Origin: Deltaproteobacteria bacterium
GTDB lineage: Bacteria > Desulfobacterota > GWC2-55-46
DNA length: 10,583 bases
Assembly: GCA_016234955.1 (NCBI GenBank)
Contig: JACRNN010000087.1
Location: 1 to 10,583 of the forward strand
Direction of reading: 5' to 3'
Positions 5,981 through 10,583 of the stretch are shown one piece after another. How positions within the stretch are numbered: position 1 is the first letter of the stretch; the number at the start of each line of letters is the position of its first letter. A program made the position numbers and the translations under genes. The notes under the pieces are model-generated. The model saw only the letters and a program-made list of their open reading frames with translations. It did no database searches and was not told where the DNA came from.

Positions 5981-6110
5981 TCTGATTAATTCGCAATAGC
6001 ATGTCATTCTGAGCAAAGCGAAGAATCTCAACGTCTATAAAATCAATAAGTTACGAGATTCTTCGGTCGCTACGCTTCCTCAGAATGACAGAAAAACATA
6101 ATTAATCAGA
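5981..6110. mobile_element. Palindromic MITE-like element 1 (about 130 bp)
   Basis: Three nested perfect inverted repeats share one centre. They are TCTGATTAATT (5981-5991) with AATTAATCAGA (6100-6110), TGTCATTCTGAG (6002-6013) with CTCAGAATGACA (6079-6090), and GAAGAATCTC (6020-6029) with GAGATTCTTC (6055-6064). The element has no coding capacity. The internal TGTCATTCTGAG...GAAGAATCTC palindrome resembles a short dispersed repeat found in many bacterial genomes, from general recollection. No clear target-site duplication was found. It lies at the end of the broken reading frame. Confidence 0.75.
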
Positions 6111-6476
6111 AAAGCCAGGGATTGTACTTTTGTAGATGGGCTTAGAGGATGAAGATGAGAAACAGGGCCGGTACCCCGGACAGCAATGTCCGAGGCGTCG
6201 GCAGGACCAATCTGATTTTTCCCTTGGTAAAAGACCGACCCAGCCCCACCCGTTTACAACAGGATTATCGAACCGGCGCGGATTAACGCCCGAAGTCCTC
6301 CATGCCGCCCGGCATACCGAGAAAAACATTGAAAAAGCCTCTGCCGTTAATATATGATATCTTAAATCCCGGTATTTTATCCAACGCTCTGAAAGCCCGC
6401 TGGTCTTCATCCCCCTGGCTGGGACGGCGCCCGGAGCGAAGCAGGCCTCTGGAGCCGGGCTGAAGCGGGGTTGACG
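6111..6476. other. Unassigned intergenic segment between two palindromic elements
   Basis: This segment of about 365 bp holds no gene I can support. It contains short strong hairpins: CGGACA-GCAA-TGTCCG near 6177-6192, with a GNRA-type tetraloop, ACCAA/TTGGT near 6209-6230, and ATGCC-GCCC-GGCAT near 6301-6315. A 73-codon frame (6136-6357, +) and a 127-codon frame (6102-6485, -) overlap it, but neither has a ribosome binding site, a recognisable domain or protein-like composition. A structured RNA or decayed mobile DNA is possible. Neither is established. Confidence 0.35.
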
Positions 6477-6478
6477 TA

Positions 6479-6622
6479 AGGCCATCTCTAAAAATTAGAT
6501 ATTTTTTCTGAAGTCAAGGAAGGGCGGAAATAAAAAGCGGAGCATATATGGGAATATGTGAGTATTTTTATTTCCGCCCTGACACAGAGGTCAGGAAAAA
6601 GAGCAATTTTTAGAGGTGGCCT
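6479..6622. mobile_element. Palindromic MITE-like element 2 (144 bp) just upstream of the usp gene
   Basis: The ends AGGCCATCTCTAAAAATT (6479-6496) and AATTTTTAGAGGTGGCCT (6605-6622) are inverted repeats with one mismatch. A TA dinucleotide flanks each side (6477-6478 and 6623-6624), consistent with a TA target duplication of the IS630/Tc1-mariner type. Inside is a perfect 16-bp inverted repeat, AGGGCGGAAATAAAAA (6521-6536) with TTTTTATTTCCGCCCT (6565-6580), and a further near-match pair TTTTTTCTGA and TCAGGAAAAA. It has no coding capacity, so it would need a transposase supplied in trans. Confidence 0.8.
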
Positions 6623-6651
6623 TAAAAATATGCGTTATTGAGGGAGGCCGT

Positions 6652-7113
6652 ATGGCGGCGAAAGACAATAAGGACTTCACGAGGATACTCGTTCCAACTG
6701 ACTTTTCCGAGACCTCGGCGGAGGCGGCGGAGTACGCGCTCAAGCTCGCCAGGATGAACAAGGCCAGGGTATATGTCATCCATTCCATAGATACGAGCGA
6801 TGAGTCGGCGGGGTTTTACCTGCCCCACCTCTCCTACGAAAAGCTCAATAAGGAGATGAGGGAGGCGGCCTGTGCCATGCTCGCGGACTTCTGCGCGAAG
6901 CACTTCAAGGGGCTCAAGAACCTGGAGACGCACGTGCTCATCGGCGAGCCGTACAAAGAGATACTCAAGGCCATCAAGGGATTCAAGATAGACCTGACCG
7001 TCATGGGCACCATGGGCAGAAGCGGCATAGACAGGCTGTTCTTCGGCTCCACCACGGAGAGGGTCATGAAAAAGGCCGTCTGCCCGCTCCTTGTCGTGCC
7101 CCGGCGGAAATAG
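6652..7113 (+). CDS. Universal stress protein (UspA family)
   Basis: This is a 153-aa cytosolic protein of the universal stress protein family, small nucleotide-binding proteins associated with stress survival. The N-terminal strand-helix RILVPTDFSETSAEAAEYAL (11-30) carries the conserved Asp17. The ATP-binding signature G-x2-G-x9-G-S/T is complete as G119, G122, G132 and S133 (GTMGRSGIDRLFFGS), so it belongs to the nucleotide-binding type. It ends in the usual CPLLVVPRR. ATG 6652 is preceded by AGGGAGG (6641-6647). An upstream in-frame GTG at 6616 falls inside the inverted repeat of the palindromic element and is rejected. The element ends 28 bp upstream of the ATG, so native promoter sequences have been displaced or are supplied by the element. 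No clear promoter hexamers are seen. Confidence 0.95.
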   Translation: MAAKDNKDFTRILVPTDFSETSAEAAEYALKLARMNKARVYVIHSIDTSDESAGFYLPHLSYEKLNKEMREAACAMLADFCAKHFKGLKNLETHVLIGEPYKEILKAIKGFKIDLTVMGTMGRSGIDRLFFGSTTERVMKKAVCPLLVVPRRK

Positions 7114-7115
7114 TT

Positions 7116-7151
7116 GAAGCTCCCCGCGGCTTGCCGCGGGGAATCTTCGAC
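7116..7151 (+). terminator. Strong hairpin after the usp gene (terminator or palindromic repeat)
   Basis: CCCCGCGG (7122-7129) and CCGCGGGG (7134-7141) form a perfect 8-bp stem with loop CTTG. An outer arm GAAG (7116-7119) pairs with CTTC (7145-7148). It starts a few bases after the stop codon. There is no T-tract directly after it, so it may act as an mRNA 3' stabiliser or belong to a dispersed palindromic repeat family. A related copy follows at 7188-7208. Confidence 0.55.
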
Positions 7152-7187
7152 ATATAAGGAAGTATCTATTTTTATTCGCTCGCTTGA

Positions 7188-7208
7188 CCCCGCAGCTTGG
7201 GGCTGGGG
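7188..7208. repeat. Second copy of a CCCCGC...GGGG palindromic repeat
   Basis: CCCCGCAGC-TTGGG-GCTGGGG followed by AATGCG resembles the hairpin at 7122-7141 (CCCCGCGGC-TT-GCCGCGGGG followed by AATCTTCG). It can fold, with two bases bulged. Both lie in the 179-bp gap between usp and tatB. A shared ATTCGCTCGC string at 7175-7184 also occurs at about 872-881 before the aldo/keto reductase, suggesting dispersed intergenic repeats. Confidence 0.4.
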
Positions 7209-7292
7209 AATGCGCTCGCTATGCATGTTCATCAGGCCGCTTAACGCCGCAATTCGGCAGGCGGTCAAATAAACGTTAAAACCGGCGGATTG

Positions 7293-7565
7293 ATGTTCGG
7301 TATAGGATTTACTGAATTCATTTTGATAGTCATCGTGGCCCTGATAGTGATCGGCCCGGATAAGCTGCCTGATATCGCAAAGACACTGGGCAAGGCCTTT
7401 ATCGAGTTCAAGAGGGCCGGCGAGGAGCTTAAAAGGACCGTGAGCGAAACCGCCGCTGATCTGGACAAAGCCCATAAGACCGATCCCGCGTCAAACGCCG
7501 GCGCGCCGCCCGCTGAGAAGAAAGAGGCCGGGGAAGACAAAGACGGCAAAAAGGCGCCGCAATGA
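7293..7565 (+). CDS. tatB: Sec-independent protein translocase subunit TatB
   Basis: This is a component of the twin-arginine translocation system, which exports folded cofactor-containing proteins. TatB forms the substrate receptor with TatC in the inner membrane. The 90-aa protein has a single N-terminal transmembrane helix (about 5-20), the conserved Glu8, the Gly21-Pro22 hinge and an amphipathic helix (KLPDIAKTLGKAFIEFKRAG, 24-43). It ends in a charged Ala/Lys/Glu-rich tail. The GP hinge and the position directly before tatC favour TatB over TatA, but the two paralogues can be confused at this length. ATG 7293 fits the family start. The TTG at 7290 would add one residue. The stop overlaps the tatC start by 4 bp (ATGA), implying translational coupling. 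No tatA is present nearby. Confidence 0.87.
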   Translation: MFGIGFTEFILIVIVALIVIGPDKLPDIAKTLGKAFIEFKRAGEELKRTVSETAADLDKAHKTDPASNAGAPPAEKKEAGEDKDGKKAPQ

Positions 7566-8335
7566 GTTCGAGCGAGAGAGGGATGGCCCTTACCGAGCAC
7601 TTGAGGGAGCTCAGGAAGAGGCTCATGATATCGGTTGCGGCCGTTGCAGTAGGTTTTCTGGTCTCTTACTACTATTCCGAGACCCTCTACAAGGTCCTTG
7701 CCAGACCCCTTTTGAAGGCGATGACGCCCGGGCAGGAATACCTCGTCTTTACCGGGGTGGTGGAGCCGTTCTTCATATACATGAAGGTCGGTTTTGCCGG
7801 GGGGATGATACTGGCAAGCCCCGTCATGCTCTACGAGATATGGGCGTTTGTCGCCCCCGGGCTCTACAGCCATGAAAAATACTGGTTCATCTCGATAGTC
7901 ATATCCTCGCTCTGCCTCTTCGCGGCCGGCACGCTCTTCGCGTACATGGTGGTCTTCCCGTTCGGGTTCAAGTATCTCCTTAGCTATTCGAGCCAGGAAA
8001 TAAAGCCGCTCCTGTCGATGAGCGAGTACTTCTCGATGGTCACCAAGCTCCTGCTCGCCTTCGGGGTTGTATTCCAGCTCCCGCTCGGGATACTCGTGCT
8101 GGCCCGCCTGGGGATAGTCACCGCGAGGCAGCTCCTTTCATGGTGGAGATACGCCGTAGTCCTTATACTCCTTGTGGCGGCCATATTGACGCCGACCCCG
8201 GACATCTTCAACCAACTCCTGATGGCGGGCCCGCTCATGGTGCTCTACGCCCTCGGCATAATAGTAGCGAAGCTCTTCGGCAAGAAGAAGGCGGTTGAAG
8301 AGCCGGAGGAGGAAGAGGACGGATACGAAGGTTGA
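7562..8335 (+). CDS. tatC: Sec-independent protein translocase subunit TatC
   Basis: This is the multispanning core of the Tat translocon, which recognises the twin-arginine signal peptide. The 257-aa protein has six predicted transmembrane helices. Family motifs are HLRELRKRL (13-21) at the cytoplasmic N-terminus, SPVMLYEIWAFVAPGLYSHE (86-105) with Phe96 and Glu105 at the positions of the signal-peptide-binding Phe94 and Glu103 of E. coli TatC, FGVVFQLP (167-174), and LTPTPDIFNQ (209-218). The E. coli Glu170 position is Gln172 here. The C-terminus is strongly acidic (EEPEEEEDG). It is translationally coupled to tatB. No substrate with a twin-arginine signal is seen in this window. Confidence 0.96.
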   Translation: MSSSERGMALTEHLRELRKRLMISVAAVAVGFLVSYYYSETLYKVLARPLLKAMTPGQEYLVFTGVVEPFFIYMKVGFAGGMILASPVMLYEIWAFVAPGLYSHEKYWFISIVISSLCLFAAGTLFAYMVVFPFGFKYLLSYSSQEIKPLLSMSEYFSMVTKLLLAFGVVFQLPLGILVLARLGIVTARQLLSWWRYAVVLILLVAAILTPTPDIFNQLLMAGPLMVLYALGIIVAKLFGKKKAVEEPEEEEDGYEG

Positions 8336-8390
8336 CGTGTCGGATTGAAAAGCATATATGGCAAGGATGGCGCGTCCCGGGCTTCAAAAC

Positions 8391-8440
8391 GTAGAGGGGG
8401 CGGCCATTGCCGCAGGGGGTCTTAAGAGGCTCCTCCCCCC
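8391..8440. terminator. GC-rich hairpin cluster between convergent tatC and NYN genes
   Basis: The 152-bp gap between the convergent stop codons contains GCGGC-CATT-GCCGC (8400-8413) flanked by G5 runs. The run GGGGG at 8415-8419 can also pair with the C6 run at 8435-8440. This could serve as a shared factor-dependent or bidirectional transcription barrier. No U-tract is present on either strand, so an intrinsic terminator is doubtful. Confidence 0.35.
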
Positions 8441-8487
8441 GGGCCGGGATGATGGGCACGGAGGGAGGCGGACGGGCGGGGCTACGG

Positions 8488-9309
8488 CTAAATCCTGACT
8501 ATGTTTGTGGCCTGCATGCCCTTTTCCCCCTGCGTGACGTCGAACTCGAATATCATCTCCCTGCTCGGCAGTTGATTTATATCCGTACCCGCGCCAAAGG
8601 CGGACTCGTGCGCGAACGCCGTGGCGTAGGGCGAATCGGCCCTCCTGGTGTCGGTAATCCAGATCTCTCCGGGGCCGGTCCTCACGAGATAGCGCATGAA
8701 CCCGAAGTTCTTGGTGCGGTTGTAGGTGTAGCATACCCCCCTGACCCTTGCCCCCGGCTCTCCCCAGCTCTTTTTCGGGTCTGACCCCTCCACCGGAAGC
8801 AGGTTCGGTATGAGGTAGCCGGAGGTGTAGAGGTCGACCTCCCGTTTAAGGTTTGAAGACACGTTCTGGAAGGCCACGGCCTCCACCCTGCACCCCCTGT
8901 TCTGCAACGCCCTCACCACCTGTATGAAGTCGCCGTCGCCGGTGGCCATGACGACCTTTTCAAGGTTCTCGGACTGCAAGAGCGCGTCCACCGCCATGTC
9001 GAGGTCGGCGTTGGCCTTGCCGAAGCGGTTTCCGGCCTCGTCCACGTACCACATGACGGTCTTCTCTATCACCTTGAATCCGTAGTCCCGCAGGGTCGAG
9101 TGGAAGTTGAATGTGCGGTCCCTGTAGTCGTGGTCGGTCTTGGCCCTGTCCTCGTCGTAAGCGACGTAGGCGTTGAGCCTTATCGGGTCTCCGTGGTCGC
9201 GGCAGGCGAAGTCCCTCAGCACATCGAACCTCATGCCGTAGCCGCCGTTACGGGTTATGTTGGACACGTCTATGTACAGGCCTATCCTCTGGAGCCTCTG
9301 TTTTGGCAT
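8488..9309 (-). CDS. NYN (PIN-like) domain protein with C-terminal cold-shock-like domain
   Basis: This is a 273-aa two-domain protein. Residues about 8-172 form a NYN/LabA-type PIN-like domain, a fold found in RNases: IGLYIDVSNI (9-18) with Asp14, KANADLDMAVDAL (98-110) with Asp102, Asp104 and Asp108, and ATGDGDF (122-128) with Asp125 and Asp127. These acidic residues would form the metal-binding active site. After a Pro/Gly-containing linker, residues about 188-273 resemble a cold-shock/OB-fold nucleic-acid-binding domain: GVCYTYNRTKNFGFM (191-205, RNP1-like), TAFAHESAF (230-238, RNP2-like) and FEFDVTQGEKGMQATNIVRI (254-273). A longer than usual loop separates the two RNP-like motifs. ATG 9309 has GGAAG 3 nt upstream. 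It lies 83 bp after gyrB in the same direction. A role as an RNA-binding ribonuclease is inferred, not shown. Confidence 0.87.
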   Translation of the reverse strand: MPKQRLQRIGLYIDVSNITRNGGYGMRFDVLRDFACRDHGDPIRLNAYVAYDEDRAKTDHDYRDRTFNFHSTLRDYGFKVIEKTVMWYVDEAGNRFGKANADLDMAVDALLQSENLEKVVMATGDGDFIQVVRALQNRGCRVEAVAFQNVSSNLKREVDLYTSGYLIPNLLPVEGSDPKKSWGEPGARVRGVCYTYNRTKNFGFMRYLVRTGPGEIWITDTRRADSPYATAFAHESAFGAGTDINQLPSREMIFEFDVTQGEKGMQATNIVRI

Positions 9310-9346
9310 AATCTTCCATGTCCTTCTCTGTTTTTATGGAGCAGGC

Positions 9347-9368
9347 AAAAAGCGGCCCGTTGCCGGCC
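9347..9368 (-). terminator. Weak terminator candidate after gyrB
   Basis: On the minus strand, GGCC (9368-9365) can pair with GGCC (9357-9354), or CGGC (9365-9362) with GCCG (9356-9353), followed by CTTTTT (9352-9347). The stem is only about 4 bp, so read-through into the downstream NYN gene is plausible. Confidence 0.4.
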
Positions 9369-9392
9369 TTGGGAGCAAACGTCCCCCCCCTG

Positions 9393-10583
9393 TCATATGT
9401 CGAGGTTCGACGCCTCGAGCGCGTGCCTCTCTATGAACGAGCGCCGCGGCTCCACCACGTCGCCCATCAGGGTGGTGAATATGGCGTCGGCCTCTACCGC
9501 GTCCTCGACCTTTACCTGCAGCAGGATCCTCTTTTCCGGGTCCATGGTGGTCTCCCACAGCTGATCGGGGTTCATCTCGCCGAGGCCTTTGTACCTCTGT
9601 ATATTGAGCCCCTTCTTGCCTATCGCCAGTATATGGGCGAGCAGCCCCGTGTACGAGGGTATCTCCTGTCCGGCCCCGTTGTCCTTGACGATAAACGGGG
9701 GCTCGCCGATCTCGGCGAGGTTTTTCGCGAGCGCCTTCAAGTCCTGGAACTCGGGCGAGCTTAGGAGCGCCGCGTCTATCGACGTCTCTATCCGTATGCC
9801 GTCGCGCTTGGACAGGCATATTATCCTCATGGAGTCGTGCTCAGGTTCCTTCTCCGTTACGAACTCGATCGGGCCAAACCCCTCGCCATAGGCCCTGGCG
9901 AACGCCTTTATGCCGTCGATAATACGGCCGGCCTCCTTCTCGCTCCTGAGCGCGTCGAGGCTCAACCCCTCGTTGAGCGCCAGGGCGCTTATGACGTTCC
10001 CGTCCTTGCCGCGCCTCTCCATCCTCTTTAACGCCCTCCCGTACCTCGATATCTTTTTAAGGAGCGTGATAAAGGGCTTGCCCTGGAGCGAAGCCTTTTT
10101 CCCCTTTGGCGTAACGGTAACGCCGTCGAGCACCGCGTCGAATACGAAGTCGTCGAGGGCCGATTCGTCCTTCAGGTATCTCTCGTCCTTGCCCCTTTTC
10201 ACCTTGAAGAGCGGAGGCTCGGCTATGTAGAGGTGGCCGTTTTCGGCAAGCGACCTCATCTGGCGGTAGAAGAACGTCAGCAGGAGCGTCCGTATATGGC
10301 TTCCGTCCACGTCGGCGTCGGTCATGATTATTATGCGGTGGTACCTGAGCTTCTGCGGGTTGAAGTCGTCGTTGCCGATGCCGCAGCCGAGCGCCATGAT
10401 GATCGTCCTTATCTCCTCGTTTGAGAGGACCTTGTCGAACCGGGCCTTCTCCACGTTGAGTATCTTGCCCTTGATCGGGAGTATGGCCTGGAACCTCCTG
10501 TCCCTGCCCTGCTTGGCGCTCCCTCCGGCGGAGTCCCCCTCGACTATGAATATCTCGCTCAGGGCCGGGTTGGTCTCCTGGCA
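9393..10583 (-). CDS. gyrB: DNA gyrase subunit B, C-terminal part (5' end outside window)
   Basis: This is the ATPase/Toprim subunit of type II topoisomerase, which with GyrA introduces negative supercoils. The open frame runs to the window edge and covers 396 residues. Near its start is the Toprim motif IVEGDSAGGSAKQGRD (fragment residues 13-28), with the metal-binding Glu15. IKGKILNVEKARFDK follows, then MTDADVDGSHIRTLLLTFFY (87-106) with metal-binding Asp89 and Asp91. After KVKRGKDERYLKD comes a long insertion of roughly 160 residues, as in the GyrB of many Gram-negative bacteria. The C-terminal tail motif is QRYKGLGEMNPDQLWETTMD, then MGDVVEPRRSFIERHA. That motif and the insertion favour GyrB over ParE. 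A GTG at 10454 is an internal valine, not the start. The missing N-terminal ATPase domain lies beyond the window. Confidence 0.97.
   Translation of the reverse strand, partial: CQETNPALSEIFIVEGDSAGGSAKQGRDRRFQAILPIKGKILNVEKARFDKVLSNEEIRTIIMALGCGIGNDDFNPQKLRYHRIIIMTDADVDGSHIRTLLLTFFYRQMRSLAENGHLYIAEPPLFKVKRGKDERYLKDESALDDFVFDAVLDGVTVTPKGKKASLQGKPFITLLKKISRYGRALKRMERRGKDGNVISALALNEGLSLDALRSEKEAGRIIDGIKAFARAYGEGFGPIEFVTEKEPEHDSMRIICLSKRDGIRIETSIDAALLSSPEFQDLKALAKNLAEIGEPPFIVKDNGAGQEIPSYTGLLAHILAIGKKGLNIQRYKGLGEMNPDQLWETTMDPEKRILLQVKVEDAVEADAIFTTLMGDVVEPRRSFIERHALEASNLDI

Noticed and set aside
6136..6357. 73-codon plus-strand frame between the two palindromic elements
   Set aside because: No ribosome binding site, no domain and Arg/Gln-rich low-complexity composition. 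An equally long minus-strand frame covers the same DNA.
6616..6651. GTG start for the universal stress protein
   Set aside because: It lies inside the inverted repeat of the palindromic element, and the extra residues do not match the family. ATG 6652 has a clear ribosome binding site.
5704..6651. A third attC site or an integron integrase gene
   Set aside because: No GTTRRRY core with a matching upstream partner and hairpin was found. No tyrosine recombinase motifs appear in any frame of the window.
9334..9819. Arg/Gly-rich frame overlapping the gyrB 3' end, and plus-strand frames at 9100-9564 and 9318-9764
   Set aside because: They overlap gyrB and the NYN gene, which are firmly identified, and have GC-driven composition only.
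1..10583. tRNA, rRNA or other standard RNA genes
   Set aside because: No cloverleaf, conserved rRNA stretch, or RNase P, SRP or tmRNA signature was recognised by eye. A covariance search would be needed to exclude small RNAs.

Overview
The window looks like a chromosomal segment of a GC-rich bacterium, probably an uncultured Desulfobacterota (Deltaproteobacteria) or Nitrospirota-like lineage. This is inferred from a GyrB carrying the long Toprim insertion usual in Gram-negatives, a tatB-tatC pair, an archaeal-type nicotinate phosphoribosyltransferase, and core-gene codon use with unusually many AGG (Arg) and ATA (Ile) codons despite high GC. No marker in the window fixes the taxon.

Layout, left to right. 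1-804: C-terminal part of a sensor histidine kinase. 946-1773: aldo/keto reductase, followed by a degenerate tandem array of about 50-bp terminator-like repeats (1790-1980). 2031-2552 (-): thiol peroxidase Tpx with a good sigma70-type promoter. 2759-3436 and 3462-4619: rhomboid protease and nicotinate phosphoribosyltransferase, probably one transcript. 4620-6651: an accessory island (below). 6652-7113: universal stress protein. 7293-8335: tatB-tatC with a 4-bp overlap. 8488-9309 (-): NYN-domain protein with a cold-shock-like C-terminus. 9393-10583 (-): C-terminal part of gyrB.

The island at 4620-6651 is the most unusual part. It contains two integron attC recombination sites (5052-5107 and 5619-5703) in one orientation, each directly downstream of a small + strand gene: an XRE/HigA-like DNA-binding protein (4762-5046) with a perfect AT-rich palindrome over its promoter region, and a DUF1643-family protein (5127-5606). 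No integrase is visible, so this is best described as a CALIN-like remnant (cluster of attC sites lacking an integron integrase), unless an integrase lies outside the window. Downstream come a broken small reading frame, two short palindromic non-autonomous elements (5981-6110 and 6479-6622) and a stretch of about 365 bp with no recognised gene. Base composition and arginine codon choice in the island differ visibly from the flanking housekeeping genes.

The core genes serve unrelated housekeeping and stress functions: signalling, peroxide detoxification, NAD salvage, Tat export and DNA topology. The main leads are the attC-bearing island, the palindromic element 28 bp upstream of the usp start codon, the tandem terminator-like array and the NYN plus cold-shock fusion. 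I did not find a system I could confidently call entirely new.
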